This document shows, one piece after another, positions 14,159 through 26,200 of a DNA stretch of 64,000 bases. The translations under genes were made by a program, and so were the position numbers. The DNA comes from Lagopus muta (Eukaryota > Chordata > Aves > Galliformes > Phasianidae). Positions within the stretch are counted from its first letter, which is position 1. Each line of letters opens with the position of its first letter. The DNA lies in NCBI RefSeq assembly GCF_023343835.1, contig NC_064437.1:49488972-49552971 (forward strand). Reading direction: 5' to 3'. A model generated the notes under the pieces. The model saw only the letters and a program-made list of their open reading frames with translations, was not told the DNA's origin and did not search any database.

Positions 14159-15384
14159 AGATAGTAAGATCAAACCTTTTTTCATGAAATGGTCAATAGT
14201 AATAATAAGAAAGAAGGGCAGAAGAGATGGAAAATGAATTCTGAAAAAGAAGTGGATCAAACCAAAGAGGAATTTTGCCTATGAGCATGGCTGACAGTTG
14301 CCAAAGGGAAACAGTATCAGGAAGAAGGCAAGTGGAGAGTCCTACTGTGTCTAAAAGCTACCTCTAGATTCTGGACGCAGGAGACTTTGACCTTTCATAC
14401 ACCCTGAGCAACCTCTCCTCCATCCAAGACTCTGAGCCTATCCTTGACCCTCTGACCCTTTAGGTCTCCAAAACAGTCTGTAATTAGGAGTTTAATGTTA
14501 TGTGTTTTGACGATGGCTTGCATGAAAAATAGCTTCCTTTGGTTTGCCTTGAATTTTCTTGCCCCTGGAAAGTCACTGGATGCCTTCTAGGTTTTGTGTT
14601 CTGAGAAACAATGAGATAATTACTTCCTGTGTTCTTTCTTCATACCACTCATGACTGTTTAAGTTTGTCTCCTGTCCCCGTAATGGCCCCTATTTTCCAA
14701 ATTCAGGAATCCTGAGCAGCTTCCTCTCTCCTGCTACAGAAGTCACCTCATGCTTCTTTTCACCTCATGCTTGTGACACCTTGCCTTTTCTAACCAGACT
14801 ACGTGCGTCTTCTGGGGCTGACGAGTACTCCAAAAGGAATATGTGAGATGAGGACCAAGACAGAGGTTTATCCAGACATCCTCTGTCTTGTTCTGGGCTC
14901 CTGCCCTACAGTTTCCTAGCTGAGAGAGCAAAGATCTAACTGCAATTGTTTGTCAGCTCAGGAGGTGTGTTTCTTTTGCCTGTATTGTCATCTGATCATC
15001 GCTATGAACACAGACAGAAAAGGCAAGCAAGGGCACTTCCCCGCCCTTTGTCTTAGGCAACTCTACTTTGAACACTGACTGAAGAAAACAATAGATGCAT
15101 GTTTAAAGGTTATTCTTCTTTACTGGACATTCATTCCAGCACTGCTTCATGTTTTCCAGGCTACTCCTCCTCTATACAAATTAGAACAGATGATTGTACC
15201 AACTGCAGTATGGACTAGGGGAAAAGACTTGCTCGCAGATCCCAAGGATGTGGCCGTTTTACTTTCTCAGATTAAGAGGCTCCTCTATCACAAGATGATT
15301 CCTGAATGGGCACACTTGGATTTCATCTGGAGATTGGATGCACCTTTGTGTGAAATTATTGATCTGCTGCAGAAGTATCCTTAA

Positions 15385-17600
15385 CTCACAAGCAGTAGCC
15401 CTATCTGGCTTTTTCTGAATATGATCACTGATCTCAAGAAGTTTTCCACTGATTACATAATTCCTCACTTTATTGGGTTGGCGGTTTTTGAAAGGACTGT
15501 ATAAACTGAGATAACTCCAGCAGTTACAGCATTTATCAGTTTTATTATTAGTAAGATGATAACCGGAAAGAAAAAACAGAGTTCACACAAAATATTCAGT
15601 AATGTAAAAAGAAAAAGAAAAAGAAGTTGGTTTGTCTACATTTGAAAGAGAGCCCTTCCCTAGGCTGGAAAGAGTGCTTTAGAAAAAGCGCTGAAGGTGC
15701 TATTCCATCCTATTCCATCTCCTGTGGGAAATCTGTCTCTACAAACCTTGCAGCAGTGATGTAGTTATTGCATAAGAGCACTCACTTGAAGGATAGCCTC
15801 CTTGGTTATTAGGTTACAGTATTATAGCTTTCTGCGTCTCACAATGAAGTCTCATTAGTGGAAACGAAATAGAGTGCACTTAGGGTGTCACTTTTTCAGT
15901 GTCACCCTCAGTCTCCATTTGAATCAAGCATCAGGACGGGTGAAGTATGGGATGTTAATCAGCAGTTACAGCTGTTGCACTAAGATAGTTTACAGGTGAC
16001 ATTATATAACTCTATGCATAAACCAAAAAGCTAACCATGGCCAATGCCACTTCCATCCCTTTCCTTTCCAATACCACCAACAGGCCTGTTTTGCCTCCTG
16101 AGTTGAAGCCCATTTTGCTTCTTTGGCCTCCACAAATATAAAGTTTGAAAAAATCAAATCAAATTCCTTCCAGGCAGAGATATACCCTCCACTCAATGTA
16201 AATTCCAAAATAAAAGGACAAATGCATTGAAGAGAGTAAGCCCATCAACAGACTTACTGCTGGTAAAGGGAAATGTGTGTCAACTTGAGATCTAGCTTAT
16301 GAATTAGGTTTAGAAATGCAATAGCAGTAGCAGAGCATCCCTCAAATTCACTTGGGAAAGAGACTGCAGCTATGCACCTATCTTGCAACTTGAGAGACCA
16401 AATAAGAGGCTGGGTGTTGAAAATTTTGCCATGGGAAATCAGTAAAAACAGGCTGGACAAGTGGTACTGGAAATATCACGGAGAATGTTGATCTCACCTT
16501 AGGACATGAGGAGCGGTGTATCATCATATTTCAGAGCCCTTCTGACAGAGAAAGTTAAGCTTTGATGAAAGTTTATCATGCAGAAACATCAAAGCTATAG
16601 TGCTTTTCACTAAGAAATTATCTTTTCCATCATTCCACATAATGCTCTCATTGTGGCGTAAAGTAGATTTTTTGTAGTTTGTGTGTAGAATAGAACTGTT
16701 ACTGTGGTTTCTCTGGTATCCTGTTCTTACATCACTTCTCTCCTTCCTCTGCCAGCTTACAGCATTGTATTAGCAGCTGAGAATATATATCTTTCATCTG
16801 CTGCTCTTCTAAAAGCTCAGCAGTCAGTCCATGACAAAACACAAGTTCTTCCAAAGATATTTATGAATTCATCGGCCAAAGGCCTGGTACTCAGGCATGA
16901 GGATTCTGCTTTGATTGTAGCCTAGGTGGCTGCCTATAAAAAACAAGGTGCCCTTCTAGTCATCATTCTAGCCATCAGTTTCAGTGAGAATGAGCCTCTG
17001 AGCTGACCACAATGAATCCAGCAGTCAGGAAGAGGTCCCCCAAAGACACAGTGTTTTCAAAGTTTCTGAAAATAGCTAGGGAGAAACAGTAACTCTTGTT
17101 TATTCTCTCCCTGGGAGAAAGGTTTTACGAAGTGTTCAAGCCTTCTTTGACATGAAAGTGTCTCTATGTGAGCTGTGTCAACTCTGAGAGCCTAATTGAG
17201 AATAATACGGATATCCAGAGTTGTGGTCCTCACTCAAAAACATGTTTAGGAATGTGTGTGCAAGGATAAATTTGAAGTTAACATAAATGCAGATTAGTAG
17301 CAAGAAGAATATTCTTCAGACAGTATGTTGTGAGAAATTAGACGCTTCTTACTTTTCATCCTAAAATATTATATTTAAAGCAGTCCTCAAAGTGTGAAAT
17401 ATTACAGGTCAAGGTCTGCCACAGCCCAGGGAACTGGAATGCCCAGGTCCGTGCTGAATATCATAACCACTGGTATGTAAGCAATTGTTAACCTCTCCTG
17501 ATACATGGTTTTGTGAATTTAACTGGAAGATCTTTTTCATCACAAAGATTTCCTCACTTCTGAAGCACTGCCAAATCAGCAGTTAAACATGCTCTACAAT
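15385..17600. other. Intergenic, pseudogene to lipase A
   Basis: No gene recognised. From about 16780 onward the sequence is alignable in patches with the region upstream of lipase B (about 47570-48500), for example GACAAAACACAAGTTCT at 16832 and AACCTCTCCTG at about 17491. The duplication that produced A and B therefore included at least 1 kb of 5' flank. Confidence 0.6.
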
Positions 17601-17656
17601 ACATGCTGCCAACTCATGACACTCGCTATCCTGAAGTGCTCATTGTGCTTGGACTT

Positions 17657-17669
17657 CCTTTTATTGGCA
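17657..17669 (+). promoter_or_regulatory. Candidate core promoter element of lipase A
   Basis: CCTTTTATTGGCA occurs here and, unchanged, at 48505-48517 upstream of lipase B, each about 85-100 bp before a shared splice donor. It combines a TATA-like TTTTAT with an inverted CCAAT core (ATTGG). The role is inferred from position and conservation only. Confidence 0.4.
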
Positions 17670-17684
17670 CAGGTTTCTGCCAGT

Positions 17685-17754
17685 GAATCATTCTGCTGCT
17701 GGAGACAGACAAGGAACTGCAGCCGAAGACACAAGTAAGGCAGTCAGAGCAGAG
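17685..17754 (+). other. Putative noncoding exon 1 of lipase A
   Basis: The sequence conserved with lipase B ends in GCAGAG followed by the strong donor GTAAGTTG at 17755, with the same layout at 48602/48603. LIPA-family genes typically have a noncoding first exon, and the first coding exon has an acceptor (TTCACACAG, ending 20289) only 7 bases before the ATG. The 5' limit is a guess. Confidence 0.55.
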
Positions 17755-20296
17755 GTAAGTTGCCTGTACATATGTGTTCGTGATCTCTTTCTCTGTTGCC
17801 TATCTCCATAAAGACATGCAGTCTTGGTTTTGTGCAGTTAATTGTAGGAATAGATGGCTTGTTTCCTCTCTGATCTGTAAGCCTATTGCTATGCATGGAA
17901 GTACATTTGCTCAAGTTGGAAGACAAATAAGTTCAACCTGCAGAGAAAAAAAGAAAAAGAGTGGCTGTTTCATTTTCCTTTACTTATTTATTCAGTCTAA
18001 GAACAAGAGAATTAAAGTCTGAGTATTAAAGCAGTGTATGTAAATTGGACTTTCAGTTCTTGAAGTTCTATGCATATGTACATTTTGTTAGTAAACCAAC
18101 AGATTCTCATTTATATGGATAAATTTCTGAAGCTCAATTTCACTAACTCTTAAAAGTCCAGAAAGATCTTTCAAGGGCATTTCCTTCTCTGACTTTTTTC
18201 CTTCTAAGTATGTTTCTTTTCTGACAGTTTACCATGTCCAGCATTTCCCTATGGTTTCATTTCTCTTGAAGTCTTTGCTCCTGAGGCTTACTGGAGCACT
18301 GGCCTGCTAAGACTGATGTTGCTTAGCCTGCTGCATCTGATTCAAAAGGTGAATACCTGGAAGTCTGTGAGGCATGCCAGCTAACCTATGTAATAATTGA
18401 GTGCTTTGAGAAAAAATTGCCCTAACAAGAGGAGTGATTTAGCCTCTCCATTGCCCCAGTATGACTTACTAGAGATTTGAAAGCACGCTGAGACATTAGC
18501 AAAGTGTTTTCTTCCCAAGTGAGATTCCACGTGCAGAGACAGGGAGCTGCATTTTTCTCCCACTGGGACAAAGACAACAGAAAGCAGAAAGGAGTATTGT
18601 GCTGTGTGTAGCTGGGAGTCTTCCTGTTTGGACAACAAAAATTAAGAAGTATTCAATATACAAACAGAACTGAATGTTATTTGTTTTGATGCCAAGTTTA
18701 AAGTTTTGGGTGTTTCCAAACTCTGCTTCATTGCAGTTGTCTGATGACTCAGGAGGTTTGTTAAGTTTGTTCAGTAAAATTTGAAGGTTAAATTGAAGAT
18801 CAGAAAAAGCCAGAACTACATTTTTCATAGGAGATTCAGAGTGCAAAAATCTCTGGTCTCAGAAAGACTTGTTACCCAAGCCTGATTTACTCCTAATGCA
18901 GATGGGTCTCCTATGAAATTCCCTCACGAATCCTGATGACCAAGCACACATACTGTGGCTGCCTTGGAGCTGTATGAATGCTGGTTAGCTGGCTAGGTCA
19001 CTTGTGCTGACTGCTCAGCTCATTGTAGAACATGTCACAGCTGGCACAAATCCCCTGCGTAGTCCTTCCCCTCAGGAGTAACTGGGATCCCTATTACTTC
19101 AGAGGCTCAGTGTTGCACTTAGCAGAAGTTCATCAGTGACATCGAAAGATAATAACAGGATTGACAGAACGGTGAACAAAGTTAAACATCCACAGTGACA
19201 GAAGCATGCCCTGTTCTGAGGAAACCAAGCCTACAAGAGCCATAATGTCCCCAGTCACCACTGGTGCGTCAGTCTTACAAGAAACCTCCATGAGCTGAAA
19301 CATTACATTGCATTACTCATCACTTTTGTCCCAGAGATCCTATTGTTGAACTTTAGGTATTAAATCTGATCTTTAAGATTGTTATCCACGTGCAGAATGA
19401 CTGCTACTTATCTTTTTCAGCCCTTATTCTCCCCTCACACAGGCAGACACAGCACACAATCATAGTTAGATATATCAAAGCTTTTCCAGAAATGTAAGTC
19501 CAATCATGAGCTACATGGATGAATCCTTTTTGTAAATTTCTTCACATTGGAAAGAAAATTCCTATCCCACTTATTTATAGCTCTTTTGTAGGCAAGAAGC
19601 ACTGAACACAACAGTATTTCTTTTGCTATCCAAACAGATTCCACTCACAGTCCCCTAACCAGTAGCTTTCTATGACACATGGTATGCTCTTCCCTCTTCT
19701 AGGGAATGTTGGAAATAAAATTTGTATGCTGACAAAAAGTCCAGGGAGGCTCACAGAGGGAAATGTTCTACAGTCATTAACTGGGTTTTGGGAAAACAAA
19801 GACTAAAGCCTAGAAGTATATCTACTGTAGGAGGCATCAGCCTAAACTGTTTCTAGACAGACTGCACTCTCCAATTTCCATTCAGAATAGCTGCTATGGA
19901 GTCCAGCCCGCAAAGAGCAAGGTGTCACCTCCCCACAACCAAGACAAGATTTTCAACGACAGCTGCTTCTGAGAGAGAAAGGATAGAGACCCCTGGCAAA
20001 ACACTCTCAGTTTCCATTGTAAACTGCTCTAAAAATGAATACTTCCATGGTTTCTCAGTGGTAACAGCCATCAGTTTGGGAGACAGAAACACTGAACTAG
20101 CAGCAGAATAAATGAGGGAAAAAAATGAAGTTAGCAGAGAAGGCTCTTGGATGAAGTGGCAGAAATGGGCTAGTGAAGAATACTGTTATGGTAAATGGAT
20201 GAGTCAAGCAACTCCACATGCAGGACTTCCCGTGAAATCACAGCTCTCTCTTCCTAAAGCAAGCATACTGCATCTGCTCTTTCACACAGCCCCAAC

Positions 20297-23200
20297 ATGT
20301 GGTGTCTCCTCGTGCTGCTGTGTTCCCAAGCCGTTGCCTTTTCAGCAGGATTCACAGCACTCCATGCTCTGAAATCAGAGGAAGGGCTGCACAGGAAGCA
20401 ACGCAATCCTGAAGACCTCATGAACGTTGTAAGTTGTCTCATTTTCTCTGCATACCTTATTAACATGTCTTTCACAACATCACTACCACTGTACCATCTC
20501 AAACAGGCCATGTTAGAGTCCTAAAGAAGGGCCCCCTCCCTATTGCCCACTTTCCCTACCTGCCTTTCCCAAAGCCACTGCATTAGATTTGGGACTGCAG
20601 TGAGGGCCATCTCCGAATGCAGTGGGGACAAACATGATTTGTGTGCACTGCACCAGAACACTGACACAGCACTGGAATAGAACGTTCCAGCTCCCGCTCT
20701 TGGCTCAAAGGCCCAGCAACTCCCCAGAAGCTGCTGGAGAACTTGGAGATCCAGGCCACTGAATTTTAACCTCAGCAGCAGCTGGGGTGTGTCACACTCC
20801 ATTGTGTGACATACCCACAGTGTGACTACTGTGGGTAGTGCACACAATATGCAATTTCAGCCTGAACAATAGGATTTCTCTGCCCGTATTTAGGGTGAAC
20901 CCTAACAGATACGTGACAAACACATGGCTTATTACTGTGACTCTTGCTTGCACAGTCACCTCTCCCAACACACCTTGATGTTTCCAGCTAAAGCTGCACA
21001 CAGGAAGAAGAGATCTGGGGGTGTTAGTTGACAGCCAGTTGAACATGAGCCAGCAGTGTTCTCAGACAGCCAAGGCCAATGGCATCCTGGCTTGTATCGG
21101 AAATAGCACAGCCAGCAGAGCAGGGAGGTGATCATCCCCATGTACTTGGCACTAATGAGGCCACATCTCAAGTAGTGCATTCAGTTTGGGACCTCTCACT
21201 ACATGAAAGCTGCTGAGGCCTTGGAGTGTGTCCTGAGAAGGGCAACAAAACTGTGAAGGGTATGAAGCACAGGTGTTATGGGGGGCAGCTGAGGAAAATG
21301 GGATTGTTGTCTGGAGATGAGGAGGATCAGGGGAGATTTTCTCTCTCTCTACAACGGCTATGGCGAGGTAGGGGTCAGCCTCTTCTCCCAAGTAACAGCG
21401 ATAGGAGAGGAGGTAATGTCCTCTAGTTGTGCCAAGGGCGATTCAGGTTGGATATTAGGAAAAAATTGTTCTTAGAAAGAGCGGTGATGCACTGGAACAG
21501 CTGCCCGGGGGGATGGTGGAATCACTGTCCTGGAGGTGGGTGACTAAATAGAAATGTGTAGATGTGACACTGAGAGACAGCGTTAGTGGGCATAGTGGCG
21601 ATGAGTTGATGATTGGACTAGATGATCTTAGTGATCAATGATTTTATGATTCTACACTCAGTACAGTGGCAAGTACTGGGCTCCATCAAAAGAGGGGTGG
21701 CCAGCAGGGACAGGGAGGTGATTGTCCCCCTCTACTCTGCTCTTGTGAGGCCCCATCTGGAGTACTGCGTCCAAGTGTGGAGCTCCCAGTACAAGAAAGA
21801 CAGGGAGCTGTTGGAGAGGGTCCAGAGGAGGGCCATGAAGATGATCAGGGGACTGGAGCACCTCCCTTATGAAGACAGGCTGAGGGAGCTGAGCTTGTTT
21901 AGCCTGGAAAAAAGAAGGCTGCGGGATGATCTCATTGCAGCCTTTCAATACCTACAGGGAGCCTACAGAGGGGAGAGGAATCAACTCTTTGAAAGGGTTG
22001 ACAACTGCAGGACGAGGGGAAATGGTTTTAAGTTGAGGGAGGGAAGATTTAGGTTGGACATCAGGGGGAAATTCTTTACAGAGAGAGTGGTGAGGTGCTG
22101 GAACAGGCTGCCCAGAGAGGATGTGGATGCCCCGTCCCTGGAGGTGTTCAAGGCTAGGTTGGATGGGGCCCCAGGCAGCCTGGTCTGGTATTAAATGGGG
22201 AGGTTGATGGCCCTGTATGTAGCAGGGGGGTTGGAGATTCATGATCCTTGAGGTCCTTTCCAACCCTGGCCATTCTGTGTGATTCTGTGATTCTGCGAGG
22301 GAGGTTGAACCCTTCCTTCAACCAGCAGGTTCTCACAACACTAAGTACTTCAAGTACTGTGAATTTGTAATAGGCTTACATGGCTTACCTAACCATACTT
22401 TGACAGGAAAGGACTCATTATACTACAGACAACATTTTTTGGCATAGTCGTATACCGATACTGGTGCATGTTATTAGTCTCTAGAAAGGTACCATCTCTA
22501 TCAGCCTGGCACAACATGACAAATGATCTCCCTTGGACTTGCTGAGAGAGTTTAGGTAGTCTCCCTTGATGAGACAGTACCTGAACACAAGGAAACCTGA
22601 CTTTTCACACTCCTTTCCCCAGTCATCACACTTTACAAATGTGCAATTGATCTGTTACCTTTATTTTTAGACATGTGTCTAGTGAGGAGATGAAAGCTTT
22701 CAAGATTTGCAATGCACTGAATGCTGAGTGCAGCCAAGAGCTACCTGCCTGCCTTCCTCTGCTTCAGAATGGGATGGTTTGCATGTTACTAAGCTCTCCT
22801 TTGGCTTTCCACAGAATGAAATGATCAGGTATCATGGATACCCATGTGAGGAGTACGAAGTTACCACGAAGGATGGATACATACTTGGTGTTTTCAGAAT
22901 TCCCAGTGGGAGGAACATGCATAATACAGGTGTGGCATACATAAGGAAGGTCTGGGATCCAACTCCTACTTGGGTGCCCCCATCTTTCACACTTGCGTGT
23001 GCAATGGCATGTTCCATGCTTTTCCATCTCAGCAAAAGCAGCTAGCCAGGAATTCTGAATCCATCAGAATCCTCACATTCAATGTCTCTGTAATTTCAGA
23101 CTTTTCCAACTTTGTTACATTCCAGTTTTTCCCTGTCATGTGCGTTGAGGGGAGGGTTTTAGAGAGATTTACCATTAACATTCTAATATAGACTTAAAGT

Positions 23201-26200
23201 AGCAAACAGAGGCTTGACAACTAGCTAGGCACATCAGTAAGAATTCTCATTTTTCTGAAAGACAGATATTCTTAAAGGTGATAAGAAATCAGGTTATCAT
23301 GGAAGACCAAATGCATTTCATCTGAATAGCATTAAAAAATTCAACTTGGAATTCAAGATTCCCTGGATTTTGCTACTTCATATATTACTCCTTAAAATTA
23401 TTCTATAATTTGTTTTGAATACCTTCCTTGGAGATCTGGACCAGCCTCACCATCCTCAAGATAAGGCTGATCAAAGTTAGATTGGCAATCCTCTCTTCCA
23501 CAAGCTGTTCTGCCTTCAGCATTTTTCATCTGTAGGTAGATGGTTTCAACTTGTACCTTGACTGTCCAGAGCAAAAGCAGGTGGGGAACTGGCCACCTCA
23601 TCAATTATTATTATTATTTTTTTTTTTGCCAGTCCTGACATGAAATGGTTAAACTGCTTGCATGGTACAAACCCTTCGGGTTTCTCAGCCCAGTATCTAT
23701 GCATAATTCTTATGGAAGCTTCTTAAAGGAAAGACTTAAAATCTCTCACAAACTAAACTCTGCACTCAAATTAACATTAACTACTGCTCCAATATAAGAA
23801 TATTTTAATCTTTTCCAGGACAAAAGCCCGCAGTCTTCCTACAGCATGCTTTTCTAGGAGATGCCACCCACTGGATTTCTAATCTGCCCAACAACAGCCT
23901 GGGATTCCTCCTTGCAGATGCTGGCTTTGACGTCTGGTTGGGAAACAGCCGAGGGAACACCTGGTCTTTAAAACACAAGACCCTTAAGCCCTCCCAGAAA
24001 GAGTTCTGGCAATTCAGGTATCATGGGCAGGGGAAATTACTCAGGATAGAAGGTCCCAAGGGTACTAGATAGCTTCATCCTGATGGGATTTTTGCTTAGC
24101 ATCAGAAAACAGTCTACATAGTCCAAGGAGAGTTAAAAAGCCAGACAAAGAAGGATGACCACTGGAACTTATGGTTGGGAGCACTGGCTGAGGAAAAGAT
24201 TTCAGACACTGGTAAATGAAAGGGGATGCTGAGGAAAAGGGAGGCAGCACTAAGGAAAGGAGATCAAGAAGCTCAGCTGGAACAGGTTGAGCAGCCTTGT
24301 CTGGAGATCCCTGATCTCTCACAGCTGAAGTCAACCAAAAGAAATGTATTTTGTAACCCTTGCTAGTGAAAGCCCTGATTAAATTCACTTTCCCAAGGGC
24401 CACATATGACAGTTTTGCACCTTCTCTGTTGACACCCCAAGGCATCAAGCAACCTGTCAGTACAGATGTGTCCTTCTGTCCCTTTCTTGTCTTTGAGTGG
24501 ATCCTGCTCAGTGCAGTGAATGAAACTGACGTTCAGTAATTCACATTATGATAACTCAACTGCCTGCCAGATTTGTTTGTTTCTCCTCTGTAGCTTTGAT
24601 GAAATGGGTAAATATGATATTCCAGCAGAGCTGTACTTCATTATGAATAAAACTGGACAAAAGGATGTGTACTATATTGGTCACTCTGAAGGCACTGCAT
24701 CAGGTAAGGTCAGGACATTTATGGTTCACTATCACCTGTGTTCCCAGCTGATCAGGAGGTGGGTCTCCCCACTGACTGCTCTTTTCTTTGTTTGTGGAGA
24801 AATGCCTTCTGAGATTGGAGTGCAAAACATGAGACTTTTCTAAAAACAGCTTTGGTTGCCATTAATAAACAAAGAAATCTAACAGGAGTTAGAAATGTAC
24901 TCCAACTTTTTAAATAATTAGAGACTTAAAAGCCGTTCCTTAGTGTGTACTCCAGATACTGGCACTGGGCATATTTCTTAAGTTCTCTGCACCTGGAATT
25001 TTAATTAAGTTCATCTTTTGTGTTAAGATATACAATTATTTTCTTTATGAATTGTAAGGAAAAACTAATAAGAAAAAAATGCATATAAAATACACAATTT
25101 CAAATAAGACAAGGAAGAAGAATCTTAGCATTACCAAGTTGTATGACTTAATACCTATCTTATAAACACTCATGAAATATGCTTTAAATAGTCACTGGCC
25201 ACATTACCATTTAAAGATACATTGCCAGAGGCTGAAAATTAGGATCTAAAAAGCATTAATTATATATTTTCTCCTTGAGCCAACCTTTAGCATTAACCAA
25301 ATTTATGGCTTTTGAGTGCAACTTTTTTTCAGCATCAGCTAGAAGTTTCTATTGTTTATAGCTTATGTGCAAGGTTCATAAATAGACGTTGATTGAAAAT
25401 GAACAACAAATCACTCATTAGGGAAAACTATTTGGAAAAAAAGAGAAGAGATGAAAATGTGGGAAAATCATATACCATCATAGGTCTAGATCTTTCCTTT
25501 CTTATTCTCTCATAAGAGTATTAAAAGATTCTCAAGACAAAGCTAACTAATCATACAGATGCCTCTGATGTAAACAATCAGTTGAAAATACTCAAAGCTC
25601 CAGTATTCAGCTTATTATTCTACTGCTCCATGGACGCATAAACACCTACGGTCATTTAAAGGCTATGATCTGAAATTTTCATTTTTTTTTAATAGGGAGT
25701 TTTATGAACATTAGAGAGAATCTGATCTTGTCACCTAAAACTCTCTGCCATATACCTGTGAAAACTGTTCTGATAAAGGCAAAGTTTTGACATTCTGTCA
25801 AGTTCAGGATGAACTCTGACTCCCACATAAAATTCATTTCAGGATTTAGCATTAACACTTGCCTTAGCTAGAAGATGCAGCACAGATAAACACGGACAAC
25901 AGGAAATGGGTTACAAATCTTGTCTCACTTCTCATTTGCTACCTGCTTCATACTTGTTTATTTTTGCCCATTGAAGATGTTTTCACTAACTCAGATTGGC
26001 TGTTCTACGTTTGCAGGCTTCATAGCATTTTCTACATATCCTGAGCTGGCTAAAAGGGTGAAAGTATTCTTTGCTCTGGGCCCAGTAACCACTTGCACAT
26101 ATGCTAAAGGCCCTTTGATGAAGATAACAAAACTTCCTGCAGCTGCACTCAGGGTATGTCTTTCTTCCCCCCACAAGGCACAAGGTCTGGCTTACCATCT

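Larger units (their letters stand above)
7855..15384 (+). pseudogene. LIPM-like acid lipase pseudogene
   Basis: Decayed member of the LIPA/LIPF/LIPM secreted lipase family. Recognisable exons, numbered as in the intact paralogues: 2 (about 7855-7971), 3 (about 8677-8877), 4 (9531-9640), 5 (10390-10515), 6 (11704-11850), 7 (12369-12440) and 9 (15160-15384, stop TAA). Exon 1 and exon 8 were not found. Exon 2 has a frameshift before EYKVMAEDGYI. Exon 3 lacks a normal acceptor, is frameshifted and has a stop near its end (DQDEF then TGA). Exon 5 carries one extra A after LAQK and is about 11 bp short. Exon 4 is open but its nucleophile motif reads GYSQV instead of GYSQG. Exons 6, 7 and 9 remain open with good splice sites, including WTRGKDLLADP and EWAHLDFIW around the catalytic Asp and His. 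The GLLGKREFLTQT and IPEWAHLDFIW wording and the 49-codon exon 6 resemble mammalian LIPM from memory, so LIPM orthology is likely but not proven. Confidence 0.87.

Noticed and set aside
21666-22336. Several extra frames on both strands over the CR1 copies
   Set aside because: Shadows of the CR1 ORF2 C-terminal frame, which benefits from high GC and few stops.
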